A stretch of DNA of 64,000 bases from NCBI RefSeq assembly GCF_037975215.1, contig NZ_CP150239.1:1588001-1652000 (forward strand). The letters are read 5' to 3'. A program made the translations under genes and the position numbers. Of the stretch, positions 42,658-50,604 are shown piece after piece; the first letter of the stretch is position 1, and the number at the start of each line of letters is the position of its first letter. Below the pieces are notes generated by a model that did not search any database, was not told the DNA's origin, and was given only the letters and a program-made list of their open reading frames with translations. Source of the DNA: Solibacillus sp. FSL R5-0449 (GTDB lineage Bacteria; Bacillota; Bacilli; Bacillales_A; Planococcaceae).

Positions 42658-43641
42658 ATGAGTAAAATTCGCATTGGTATTGTAGGTTACGGAAATTTAG
42701 GCCGCGGTGTGGAAGCAGCGATCGGTCAAAATGCTGACATGGAATTGGTAGCTGTATTTACGCGTCGTGATCCTGCTACAGTTGCTATAAAATCACCGAA
42801 CGTACCGGTGTATCTAGTGGATGAAGCACCGAAATATAAAGAACAGATTGATGTCATGATATTATGCGGTGGTTCTGCAAAAGATTTACCGGAGCAAGTT
42901 CCGCATTTTGCGCAATGGTTCAATACGATCGACAGTTATGATACGCATGCAAATATTCCGGCATTCTTTGATGCGGTTGATGCAGTTGCACAAAAAAGTG
43001 ATAAAGTATCCATTATTTCGGTTGGCTGGGACCCGGGCCTATTTTCATTGAACCGCCTATTAGGTGAAACAGTTCTGCCACAAGGAAATACATATACGTT
43101 CTGGGGGGACGGCTTAAGCCAAGGCCACTCAGACGCTTTACGCCGTATTGAAGGTGTAAAAAATGCCGTACAATATACTTTGCCGATTAAGGAAGCGGTA
43201 AACCGTGTACGCAATGGCGAAAATCCTGAACTGACAACACGTGAAAAACATGCCCGTGAATGCTATGTTGTATTGGCTGAAGGTGCGGATGCTGTAGCGA
43301 TCGAAAAAGAAATTAAGGAAATGCCAAACTATTTTGCGGATTATGATACAACGGTAAATTTTATTACCGAAGCAGAATTTAAAGAAAATCACCAAGGGAT
43401 GCCGCATGGCGGGTTTGTCATCCGTTCTGGTGAATCTGGTGACGCAGATAAGCAAATTATGGAGTTTTCATTAACGCTTGAGTCCAATCCGATGTTCACA
43501 TCAAGTGTTCTTGTTGCGTATGCACGCGCTGCCTATAAATTGCAGGCAAAAGGAGACAAAGGTGCAAAGACGGTATTCGATATTCCATATGGTTTATTAT
43601 CCCCAAAATCGCCAGCAGATTTGCGCAAAGAATTACTGTAA
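42658..43641 (+). CDS. ddh: meso-diaminopimelate dehydrogenase
   Basis: A 327-residue NADP-dependent oxidoreductase. It converts tetrahydrodipicolinate, ammonia and NADPH to meso-diaminopimelate in one step, bypassing the acylated lysine route. The Rossmann motif GIVGYGNLGRGVEAAI is at the start; CGGSAKDLPEQ, SVGWDPGLFSLNR and GDGLSQGHSDALRRI are typical of the family. ATG 42658 is favoured: GGGGG lies about ten bases upstream, too close to the ATG at 42649. It is monocistronic. The product feeds both lysine and peptidoglycan. Confidence 0.92.
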   Translation: MSKIRIGIVGYGNLGRGVEAAIGQNADMELVAVFTRRDPATVAIKSPNVPVYLVDEAPKYKEQIDVMILCGGSAKDLPEQVPHFAQWFNTIDSYDTHANIPAFFDAVDAVAQKSDKVSIISVGWDPGLFSLNRLLGETVLPQGNTYTFWGDGLSQGHSDALRRIEGVKNAVQYTLPIKEAVNRVRNGENPELTTREKHARECYVVLAEGADAVAIEKEIKEMPNYFADYDTTVNFITEAEFKENHQGMPHGGFVIRSGESGDADKQIMEFSLTLESNPMFTSSVLVAYARAAYKLQAKGDKGAKTVFDIPYGLLSPKSPADLRKELL

Positions 43642-43651
43642 TATCCAAACG

Positions 43652-43685
43652 AACGTCGTCTAGTAAATTTAGGCGTCGTTTTTTT
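43652..43685 (+). terminator. Terminator of ddh
   Basis: AACGTCGTCTA pairs with TAGGCGTCGTT (one mismatch, one G-T pair) and is followed by TTTTT. Confidence 0.65.
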
Positions 43686-43732
43686 GGGTTTTGCCGGACA
43701 AATCGATGACAAAGTCTTTTCTTTCGCGGGTT

Positions 43733-43826
43733 GGCAACGTAGAATAGAGAGGTTAAGTCTCTGAAAGATGGTTGTCCACTTTAGAGTAAGTTAATTCCCT
43801 TGAGAATCTGAAGTTACAGTAGATTC
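43733..43826 (+). other. Structured leader before the YhdT/PanF operon
   Basis: GGCAAC (43733-43738) can pair with GTTGTC (43771-43776) around an inner GAGA/TCTC stem, and GAATCT (43804-43809) pairs with AGATTC (43821-43826). No match to a riboswitch class I know. It may be a leader RNA or chance structure. Confidence 0.3.
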
Positions 43827-43853
43827 AAACAGTAAACAGAAAGGATGTTTAAT

Positions 43854-44117
43854 GTGCAGGATAAGCGTTTTAAAATCGCACATAAAGAAGCACTGATCGG
43901 AGTCGTGCTTGTCATCATCAACTTTGCAATCTGGTTCGGATTTGCATATGGGCTCGGTTCCGGTGACCCGCTGGAGTACGATTATGTATTAGGGTTCCCG
44001 GCATGGTTTTTCTACAGCTGTATCGCAGGAACAATCTTTATGATTATTTCAATATGGCTCGCGATGAAACTTTTCTTCAAAGACATTTCGCTTGAAGAGG
44101 AGGACAAACATAAATGA
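43854..44117 (+). CDS. YhdT family membrane protein
   Basis: An 87-residue protein with two membrane helices (LIGVVLVIINFAIWFGFAYG and YSCIAGTIFMIISIWLAMKL) and the conserved GSGDPLEYDYVLGFPAWFFY loop. YhdT proteins are almost always encoded directly before PanF. GTG 43854 lies eight bases after AAAGGA; the ATG at 43845 overlaps that site. Its end overlaps the panF start by four bases (ATGA), so translation is coupled. Confidence 0.8.
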   Translation: MQDKRFKIAHKEALIGVVLVIINFAIWFGFAYGLGSGDPLEYDYVLGFPAWFFYSCIAGTIFMIISIWLAMKLFFKDISLEEEDKHK

Positions 44118-45562
44118 TACATTGGTCAGTCATAATTCCATTACTCATATTTTTAATTGTCATTTTTGGTATCGGTATTTGGGCAAATCGTCAAGTACGC
44201 ACATCGAATTCATTTTTACAGGAGTATTTTTTAGGCGGACGCGAAATGGGCGGATTCATCCTGGCGATGACGATGATGGCGACATATGGCAGTGCCTCAA
44301 GCTTTATCGGTGGACCAGGTGTTGCCTATAATACAGGGCTTGGATGGGTTCTGTTGGCAATGGCACAGCTGCCTGCAGGTTATTTTGTGTTAATGGTGCT
44401 CGGCAAGAAATTTGCGATTGTTGCACGCCGTATTGAAGCCATTACACTAATCGATTTTTTAAAGAAACGCTATGACAGTCACACAATCGTTATTTTATCA
44501 GCGATCAGCATCATCATTTTCCTATTTGCCTCAATGACAGCGCAATGGGTCGGCGGTGCTCGTCTGATTGAATCACTGACAGGGCTTTCCTATACAAATG
44601 CATTGCTTATTTTTGCGGTAGCCGTTTTAGCCTATGTAATTATCGGCGGTTTCCGTGCTGTGGCGTTAACAGATGCATTGCAAGGGTCCATCATGATCGT
44701 CGGTACAGTCATTCTTCTGATTGCGACTGTCATTGCCGGTGGTGGTGTTGACACGATTATGCAAGGACTCGTTGCAGAAAATCCGAATTTAGTGACACCA
44801 TTTGGTGCAGAACAAAATCTGACACCATTGTATGTATCAACATTTTGGATATTAATTGGACTAGGGGTCATCGGTTTGCCTCAGATTGCCGTTCGCGCGA
44901 TGAGCTACAAAGATTCGAAAAGCTTACATAAAGCAATTCTCATCGGGACAATCGGAATCGGGACAATCATGTTCGGCATGCATTTAATTGGTGTATTTGC
45001 ACGTCCGGTTATGCCAGGAATAGAAGTCGGCGATAAAGTAATGCCGCTTCTGACATTGGAAGTGCTGCCGCCGGTACTGGCAGGAATTGTACTTGCAGCT
45101 CCAATGGCAGCCATTATGTCGACAGTCAATGCACTGCTCATTCTAGTAAGCTCTACAGTTGTAAAAGATATTTATTTAAACTATATCAATCCGAAAGCAA
45201 GCGATAAACAGATCAAAAACCGCAGCTTCTGGGTCACAAGCATTATCGGGATCGCGGTAGTGATATTTGCCGTTAAGCCGCCGGAGCTGTTAATCATGCT
45301 GAACTTGTTTGCGTTCGGCGGACTGGAATCAGCCTTTTTATGGAGTGTCGTATTTGGTCTGTACTGGAAGAAAGCAAATAAATACGGGGCCATCAGTTCA
45401 ATGATAGTCGGTCTGACATTGTATATTGTCATCTATCGATTTGCGGAAAATATTTATGGCATGCACTCCGTTACCATCCCAATCTTTGCTTCACTTATTA
45501 CATTTGTAGCGGTAAGTCTGATTGCGCAAAAGATGAAAAAAATAGAAGATTACCATTTCTAA
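44114..45562 (+). CDS. panF: Sodium/pantothenate symporter
   Basis: A 482-residue sodium:solute symporter (SSF family) with about 13 helices. FLGGREMGGFILAMTMMATY and ASSFIGGPGVAYNTGLGWV are the conserved helix 1-2 region with the sodium site; GLPQIAVRAMSYKDSKSLH is also typical. PanF-type transporters take up pantothenate, the coenzyme A precursor. The coupled YhdT gene supports PanF rather than another SSF carrier. A perfect palindromic terminator follows. Confidence 0.88.
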   Translation: MIHWSVIIPLLIFLIVIFGIGIWANRQVRTSNSFLQEYFLGGREMGGFILAMTMMATYGSASSFIGGPGVAYNTGLGWVLLAMAQLPAGYFVLMVLGKKFAIVARRIEAITLIDFLKKRYDSHTIVILSAISIIIFLFASMTAQWVGGARLIESLTGLSYTNALLIFAVAVLAYVIIGGFRAVALTDALQGSIMIVGTVILLIATVIAGGGVDTIMQGLVAENPNLVTPFGAEQNLTPLYVSTFWILIGLGVIGLPQIAVRAMSYKDSKSLHKAILIGTIGIGTIMFGMHLIGVFARPVMPGIEVGDKVMPLLTLEVLPPVLAGIVLAAPMAAIMSTVNALLILVSSTVVKDIYLNYINPKASDKQIKNRSFWVTSIIGIAVVIFAVKPPELLIMLNLFAFGGLESAFLWSVVFGLYWKKANKYGAISSMIVGLTLYIVIYRFAENIYGMHSVTIPIFASLITFVAVSLIAQKMKKIEDYHF

Positions 45563-45593
45563 TAGCCATAACAGGTTTAGGTCTGTATGATAG

Positions 45594-45625
45594 AAACCAG
45601 AACTATCAATTGATAGTTCTGGTTT
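45594..45625. terminator. Perfect 32-base palindromic terminator
   Basis: AAACCAGAACTATCAA and its exact complement form a 16-bp stem with no spare loop bases (in practice a 4-base loop) after panF. It ends two bases before the -35 of the next promoter. Confidence 0.75.
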
Positions 45626-45627
45626 AT

Positions 45628-45656
45628 TTGACGTTAAACACTTATTATTGTAAACT
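45628..45656 (+). promoter_or_regulatory. Promoter of the rib-like cluster
   Basis: TTGACG (45628-45633), a 17-base spacer and TAAACT (45651-45656). No FMN riboswitch elements are visible between here and the start codon at 45698. Confidence 0.6.
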
Positions 45657-45658
45657 AG

Positions 45659-45673
45659 GTTACATAAAGTAAC
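45659..45673. promoter_or_regulatory. Dyad GTTAC-N5-GTAAC at the start point of the rib-like cluster
   Basis: A perfect five-base inverted repeat lies directly downstream of the -10, where a repressor would block RNA polymerase. No regulator gene is adjacent. Confidence 0.45.
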
Positions 45674-45697
45674 TTAATAAAAACTAAAGGTGATTAG

Positions 45698-46432
45698 ATG
45701 AAAAAATTAATGGCTATTTTAGAAGATAAAATTCAGCTTGTCCGTCGTGATGAACTGCAAAATATTGCAGTAGTCGGACCGGTAAAGCTACCTATAAAGC
45801 AAGAAAATCTAGAAGCAACATTCCAATGGTATTCATGGACAACTGTTGAAAAAAATCAGACAAAACAACAAGTAGTGGAATCCGTATCGTCTATGCATTT
45901 AGCATTTGGCCAGCAGTCTTCAGTACTCGTATATGGAGACTTCGCCAATCAGGAAGATGCATTGATCCGCATGCACAGCATTTGCCATACAGGTGATATT
46001 TTCGGTTCACAGCGTTGTGACTGCGGCTATCAGTTACATGAATCGATGAAAATGATTGTCGAGCACGGCTGTGGCGCTATCTTCTATTTAGCAGATCATG
46101 AGGGACGCGGTATTGGGCTGTTTTCAAAATCGCTCGCTTACTTATTGCAGGAAGAAGAATTTGATACAGTGGAAGCCAATCATGCACTTGGGTTTGAAGA
46201 TGATGTCCGTTCGTATGATGACGCAATCCGTGTACTGCAAGTATTGCGTTCAAAACCGGTAACACTTATTACAAACAACCCGAAAAAGCTTGCAGCACTG
46301 CAGGAGAGCGGGTTACTTGCGGATGGCCATATTCCATTATGGGGCGGTCTGACAGAAACGAATGAACAGTACTTGAAAACGAAAGTAGAAAAGTCTGGTC
46401 ATATCGCGATGGCTGAAAAGTTAACGGTGTAA
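45698..46432 (+). CDS. ribA: GTP cyclohydrolase II, divergent form
   Basis: A 244-residue GTP cyclohydrolase II. It opens GTP to a diaminopyrimidine phosphate, the entry to riboflavin. Zinc ligands are C96, C107 and C109 (SICHTGDIFGSQRCDCGYQL); Y130 and the EGRGIGL loop follow, then LITNNPKKL and GHIAM at the end. The active-site loop reads YLADHEGRG, one residue longer than the usual YLRQEGRG and lacking its arginine. An N-terminal extension of about 55 residues is unusual. There is no fused RibB domain. ATG 45698 follows AAAGGTG. RibD follows after 12 bases. Confidence 0.85.
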   Translation: MKKLMAILEDKIQLVRRDELQNIAVVGPVKLPIKQENLEATFQWYSWTTVEKNQTKQQVVESVSSMHLAFGQQSSVLVYGDFANQEDALIRMHSICHTGDIFGSQRCDCGYQLHESMKMIVEHGCGAIFYLADHEGRGIGLFSKSLAYLLQEEEFDTVEANHALGFEDDVRSYDDAIRVLQVLRSKPVTLITNNPKKLAALQESGLLADGHIPLWGGLTETNEQYLKTKVEKSGHIAMAEKLTV

Positions 46433-46444
46433 GGAGAATTTTAA

Positions 46445-47560
46445 ATGAAAACTGATCAGGACTATATGCAACTAGCGCTCCAACTGGCAGCAAGTGCAAG
46501 AGGCAATACAAATCCAAATCCGTTAGTCGGGGCCGTTATCGTAAAAGATGGCGTCGTCGTCGGCACAGGGCTTCACCGTAAAGCAGGGGAACCTCATGCA
46601 GAAGTACATGCGGTGAATATGGCAGGAGAGCATACGAAAGGTGCGACGATTTATGTCACATTGGAACCTTGTTCGCACTACGGCAAAACACCGCCATGTG
46701 CGAAGCTGCTAAAGGAAAGCGGGTTTAAACGCGTTGTTGTTGCAATGGAAGATCCGAACCCTGAAGTAGCAGGACGCGGAATCCGTCTGTTGCGTGAAGC
46801 GGGAATCGAAGTGGAAGTGGGAGTTCTCCAGGAGGAGGCCCAGAAACTGAACGAACGGTTTATCCATAATATGCTGACAGAACGTCCTTTTGTCGTGGCG
46901 AAGTTCGCAATGACACTTGATGGTAAAATCGCGACATATAATGGCCACTCCCAATGGATTACGGGTGAAGCAGCACGTGCGGATGTCCATGAATTGCGCC
47001 ATGAAGTGGACGGGATATTAGTCGGTGTTCAAACCGTTTTAAATGACAACCCGAAACTGACGACACGTCTAAAGGATAATCGGAAAGGTCGTAACCCGAT
47101 TCGAGTAGTGTTGGATAGTACGCTGAAAACACCGGTTGATGCAGGTATAGCGGATACGACAGAAGCTCGTACAATCATTGTCACTTCTCTTGACTCAGAT
47201 CCAGTAAAGGCACAGCAACTCGAACGTAACGATGTCGAAATTATCCGGGTGAAAAAAGATTTAACAGGCTTGAACATAGAGGATATGTTGAAAGCATTAT
47301 ATAAAAAGGGCATTACGCATCTGCTTATTGAAGGTGGCGGCAATGTGAACGCATCATTTTTACGAGGCGGCTTCATTGACCAGTATATGGTATATGTCGC
47401 TCCAAAAGTATTGGGAGGGAAAAACTCCATTACACCGTTTACCGGATCTGATGTGGAAACAATCGATTTGGCAAGCGAGCTTGAATTCGGTGAAATCACT
47501 CGCATCGGGGAAGATTTGCGTATTATAGCCTATCCAAAGAAGGCTGGTTTACATGAATAG
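46445..47560 (+). CDS. ribD: Bifunctional pyrimidine deaminase/reductase RibD
   Basis: A 371-residue two-domain enzyme: an N-terminal deaminase (H51-A-E53, C76 and C85 in EPCSHYGKTPPC bind zinc) and a C-terminal NADPH reductase (FAMTLDGKIATYNGHSQWIT, GILVGVQTVLNDNPKLT, LLIEGGGNVNASFL). It performs steps two and three of riboflavin synthesis, giving 5-amino-6-ribitylamino-uracil phosphate. All motifs are intact. ATG 46445 follows AAGGAG. It overlaps the next gene by eight bases, so the monooxygenase is translated with it. Confidence 0.93.
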   Translation: MKTDQDYMQLALQLAASARGNTNPNPLVGAVIVKDGVVVGTGLHRKAGEPHAEVHAVNMAGEHTKGATIYVTLEPCSHYGKTPPCAKLLKESGFKRVVVAMEDPNPEVAGRGIRLLREAGIEVEVGVLQEEAQKLNERFIHNMLTERPFVVAKFAMTLDGKIATYNGHSQWITGEAARADVHELRHEVDGILVGVQTVLNDNPKLTTRLKDNRKGRNPIRVVLDSTLKTPVDAGIADTTEARTIIVTSLDSDPVKAQQLERNDVEIIRVKKDLTGLNIEDMLKALYKKGITHLLIEGGGNVNASFLRGGFIDQYMVYVAPKVLGGKNSITPFTGSDVETIDLASELEFGEITRIGEDLRIIAYPKKAGLHE

Positions 47561-48629
47561 AAAAGTGGATGTATGCATTGTTGGCGGTGGTCCTGGCGGT
47601 GCACTGCTTGCCAATATATTGGCGAAAAATAATGTATCGGTTCTTTTAATTGAACGGACAAATGACTTTGCGAAGGCATTCCGCGGGGAACATTTAAATG
47701 AAGAAGGCGAGCGTATTCTTAAACAGTACGGGCTTTTCGAACGAATTGAACAGCTCGGTTTGCTGCGGATGGAAACATTGGAATATTGGATGGGCGGTGA
47801 AAAGTTTAAAACAATTGAACCGGATCCCACAGTAGGACATTTAGGAATCCATGTACCGCAAGCACATCTGCTTCAGGCAATTATCGAGCAGGCTAAAGGC
47901 TATCCGGCATTTGACTATTTATTGAATACGACGGTTAAAGAGCTTGTTCAAAATGAACATGGACAATATACAGCTGTTCGCGCTAAACAGGGTGATGCTG
48001 AGATGACAATTGAAGCACAGCTAATTATCGGTGCGGATGGGCGTTATTCGACGGTCAGAAAGCTGGCGGAATTGGATGTGACGATTCGCGATCATGGCTA
48101 TGACTTGCTTTGGGCGAGAATACCCGCACCTGAGTACTGGACGCCTTCGATAAAAATGGCCTTAGTTGACGGCATGCAAATATCCCTGTTTACGCAGGCA
48201 AAAGGATTTGTCCAAATCGGTTGGAATATCGAAAAGGGGAGCTACCCGGAATTACGCAAACAGCCGTTTATCCCATTCATTGAAAAGCTCGTAAAAGCAT
48301 TTCCCCAATTGGCGCCTGTAGTACAGGAGCATATTCGGTCATGGAAAGACTTTGTGCTGCTTGATGTATTTAGCAGTACGACCGAACAATGGGGTAAAGA
48401 AGGTGTTGCATTAATTGGGGATGCTGTTCATACAATGACCCCGACAGGTGCCTACGGATTAAACAGTTCGTTAATGGATGCCCATGTGCTGGCCCAGATG
48501 CTGCTGGAAAATGAAGAATTTGATTTTGTCAGCTGTGCAACGGCACGAAAAAAACAAATCGAAAAAATTCAGGCAATACAAATAGAAAAAGAGCAAAAGT
48601 TCCATGAAGCTTTTCTCGTATTAAGTTAG
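47553..48629 (+). CDS. FAD-dependent monooxygenase in the rib-like cluster
   Basis: A 358-residue flavoprotein of the PHBH/UbiH type. The FAD-binding GGGPGG is at residues 11-16, the DG motif is GADGRYSTVRKLA, and the second FAD motif is GDAVHTMTPTGAYGLN (about 290). Such enzymes hydroxylate aromatic or ring substrates with NAD(P)H and oxygen. It overlaps ribD by eight bases and has no place in ordinary riboflavin synthesis, so it may act on a product of the pathway. The substrate is unknown. Confidence 0.8.
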   Translation: MNRKVDVCIVGGGPGGALLANILAKNNVSVLLIERTNDFAKAFRGEHLNEEGERILKQYGLFERIEQLGLLRMETLEYWMGGEKFKTIEPDPTVGHLGIHVPQAHLLQAIIEQAKGYPAFDYLLNTTVKELVQNEHGQYTAVRAKQGDAEMTIEAQLIIGADGRYSTVRKLAELDVTIRDHGYDLLWARIPAPEYWTPSIKMALVDGMQISLFTQAKGFVQIGWNIEKGSYPELRKQPFIPFIEKLVKAFPQLAPVVQEHIRSWKDFVLLDVFSSTTEQWGKEGVALIGDAVHTMTPTGAYGLNSSLMDAHVLAQMLLENEEFDFVSCATARKKQIEKIQAIQIEKEQKFHEAFLVLS

Positions 48630-48638
48630 GTGAGATAG

Positions 48639-49211
48639 ATGAAATTTGGTTTTGATATTGATGATACGTTAATCGATTTACGTCGACATGCATTTCATTT
48701 GTATAATAAGAAATTGAACAAACAGATCAGCGAAGATGTTTTCGAAACAATCCCGACAGTCGAAATCCACGTACCGTTTGGATTAACAAATGAAGAAGGC
48801 AGCCAAATGTGGAAAGATACGATGGAAGAAATCTATTTCACAGACTGTCCTAGCTTTGAAGGGGCTAAGGAAGTTTTAAATGCCTTGGCAGAAGAAGGAC
48901 ATGAAATTTATTATATTACGTCACGTCCGAAAGGGTATTGTGAACAGACCCGAGCATGGGTAAAAGCACAGGGGTTCCCGGTTGTGGATGAGCGTTTTTC
49001 CTGCGGAATGGCAGATCATGAGAAAATCGATATTATTAAAAGTTTGGAACTTGACGTTTATGTAGATGATAAGCCCGCTGTTTTAAATACATTGGCGGGG
49101 AGCACAACGAAAGTCATTGTGAAAAATCAGTCATACAATCAGACAGTAGAATATCCGCGTCTGACAAGTTGGAATGAATTCAATAAACTGATCGGTTATG
49201 CATCGGTGTAA
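48639..49211 (+). CDS. HAD-family phosphatase, 5'(3')-deoxyribonucleotidase (NT5C)-like
   Basis: A 190-residue HAD hydrolase. The catalytic motif is F-D6-I-D8-D-T at the N-terminus; YITSRPKGY is motif II, and DVYVDDKPAVL is motif IV. The overall layout is that of the NT5C/YorS-like nucleotidases. Ten bases separate it from the monooxygenase, so it belongs to the same operon. It could supply the phosphatase step of the riboflavin route, which is usually done by unlinked HAD enzymes, or act on nucleotides. ATG 48639 follows AGGTGAG. Confidence 0.75.
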   Translation: MKFGFDIDDTLIDLRRHAFHLYNKKLNKQISEDVFETIPTVEIHVPFGLTNEEGSQMWKDTMEEIYFTDCPSFEGAKEVLNALAEEGHEIYYITSRPKGYCEQTRAWVKAQGFPVVDERFSCGMADHEKIDIIKSLELDVYVDDKPAVLNTLAGSTTKVIVKNQSYNQTVEYPRLTSWNEFNKLIGYASV

Positions 49212-49221
49212 TCGGCAGGAG

Positions 49222-49252
49222 AAATCCCCGGAGCTTTTTCGGGGATTTTTTT
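49222..49252 (+). terminator. Terminator of the rib-like cluster
   Basis: AAATCCCCG and CGGGGATTT pair around GAGCTTTTT and are followed by TTTT, ten bases after the phosphatase stop. Confidence 0.85.
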
Positions 49253-49349
49253 ATATAAAAAGTGAAAATAGTTTGAATTTTTCCTTTCAACTGATTGAAT
49301 ATGTGGTATTGTTAACAGTGTATAGACATACCGGTTGGAGGATTTTACT

Positions 49350-49943
49350 ATGATAACACAACAACATTACGAAGCAAGCATTCATTACAATGGGATTATA
49401 TTACTGTCGGCTTACTTACAACGCCAGTATGTATACCGTACAATTCAAGTACGTCTTAACGGAGCAAGTGAAGAACCACTAAATAAAGTAAAAAGTATGC
49501 TTGAACATACAGAGCTGATGCTGAATATTTTTGAGGAATCAAAAGATCTGATGGAAGGTCAGCGCAACAAACTTAAATCATTTGCGGACGAGGTAGCCCT
49601 TTTGATGCAAAATTATATTAAAGAAGATCCGGATTTTAAAGAACGTCTGGCAGTTGTCGGCTCAACACTTTACTCAGAGCAGCTGATGAATAACGGGATT
49701 ATTAAACTCGGCTATATTTTCAAACAAAATATCGGGAAAGATTTCCCGGCACGTGTTAAATTTTATGAAGAGCGTACAAAGGTAATCGACCTGATGGTAC
49801 AGCTCGTGTCAGAAGGAAAAGAAATCGAAAAAGGCATGCAGGACATTTTAAACAAATGGTATGACGGCATCGCCAACCAGAAAAAAGGCATTATGGAAGA
49901 TCTATCGAAAATCAACGAAATGCTCGATTTTAAAGCAGAATAA
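49350..49943 (+). CDS. Hypothetical all-helical protein
   Basis: A 197-residue cytoplasmic protein, nearly all alpha-helical and rich in Lys and Glu (LNKVKSMLEHTELMLNIFEE, KEIEKGMQDILNKWYDGIAN). No signal peptide, membrane helix or known motif is visible. ATG 49350 lies eight bases after GGAGG; a TTG at 49335 lies inside that site. It is monocistronic and followed by an inverted-repeat element. Function unknown. Confidence 0.6.
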   Translation: MITQQHYEASIHYNGIILLSAYLQRQYVYRTIQVRLNGASEEPLNKVKSMLEHTELMLNIFEESKDLMEGQRNKLKSFADEVALLMQNYIKEDPDFKERLAVVGSTLYSEQLMNNGIIKLGYIFKQNIGKDFPARVKFYEERTKVIDLMVQLVSEGKEIEKGMQDILNKWYDGIANQKKGIMEDLSKINEMLDFKAE

Positions 49944-49993
49944 TTAATAGATTTTAAAAAATGTTGAAGTAAATTAAGCAGCGGATAATTTGT

Positions 49994-50152
49994 AAAATTG
50001 ATTGGAATGGAGGGCGACTCCAGCGGGAATAGCGTGACGCCTAAGACTAGGAACAAAAGCTAAGAACGCCACGTCCTGTGGCAACGCTTTTGTGACCAAC
50101 GTCGTGTTGGCCTCACGCCCGCGGAAAGCGTCCCGAAATAGAAATCAATTTT
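49994..50152. repeat. Intergenic inverted-repeat element (about 160 bp)
   Basis: The ends AAAATTGATT (49994-50003) and AATCAATTTT (50143-50152) are exact complements. Inside are GGAGGGCGACTCC, GGGAATAGCGTGACGCC, and near the other end GCCTCACGCCCGC and GCGGAAAGCGTCCCG, which can pair to give a long imperfect hairpin. It is much richer in GC than its surroundings and carries no gene. I recognise it as similar to dispersed non-coding repeats of Bacillaceae genomes; copy number here cannot be judged. Confidence 0.6.
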
Positions 50153-50162
50153 AAAGCATAGT

Positions 50163-50200
50163 AAAAAACCCATCTTTCTCTCGGAGAAAGATGGGTTTTT
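50163..50200. terminator. Bidirectional terminator
   Basis: AAAAACCCATCTTTCTC pairs with GAGAAAGATGGGTTTTT around TCG. It closes the minus-strand GIY-YIG gene that ends at 50215. Confidence 0.85.
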
Positions 50201-50214
50201 GGTTATGCTCTTCT

Positions 50215-50595
50215 TTATGCGCGTTCGAAAAATACTTTATCGATATTGTATTTAGATTGGAATTGATTGATCGCATAAGTTTCGTAAATTTCACGTTCCA
50301 TTGGATCTTCAATTTCATATACTTCAATTTTGTGGATTTCAGCACGGTGGTTTTTCATTGGTGATACATTGTCTTCAAAGTGCTTTTTAATACGCTGACG
50401 GATTTTACGTGCTTTCCCTACAAATAAAAGTTCATTCTTTTCATTGTAGAAGAAGAAGATTCCGCCCTTATCACGCGTAATTTTATGGAAATCAATAAAT
50501 CCGAAGTATGGAGTAATTTCCACATCGCCTGGTTTTAATACTTGCTCACGTTGACGAATTACTAAATCTGGTTTTGGCATTTCAATTTTAATCAA
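50215..50595 (-). CDS. GIY-YIG nuclease-like protein
   Basis: A protein of about 126 residues with a GIY-YIG domain from residue about 44: GGIFFFYNEKNELLFVGKA is the GIY...YIG pair (as GIF and FVG), followed by KIRQRIKKHF with the catalytic arginine and ERE near residue 100 as the glutamate. Some substitutions suggest an atypical nuclease or a DNA-binding relative of the UvrC type. TTG 50595 lies after AGGGACG; GTG 50604 is an alternative. Biological role unknown. Confidence 0.7.
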   Translation of the reverse strand: MIKIEMPKPDLVIRQREQVLKPGDVEITPYFGFIDFHKITRDKGGIFFFYNEKNELLFVGKARKIRQRIKKHFEDNVSPMKNHRAEIHKIEVYEIEDPMEREIYETYAINQFQSKYNIDKVFFERA

Positions 50596-50604
50596 ACTGT
50601 TCAC

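Noticed and set aside
45560-45697. Possible FMN riboswitch before ribA
   Set aside because: None of the conserved RFN elements (AGGGGCAGGGTGAAATTCCC-like segments) is present; the space holds only a terminator, a promoter and a short dyad.
47029-47505. 158-residue minus-strand frame inside ribD
   Set aside because: Antisense shadow; ribD motifs on the plus strand are complete and the frame lacks a start signal.
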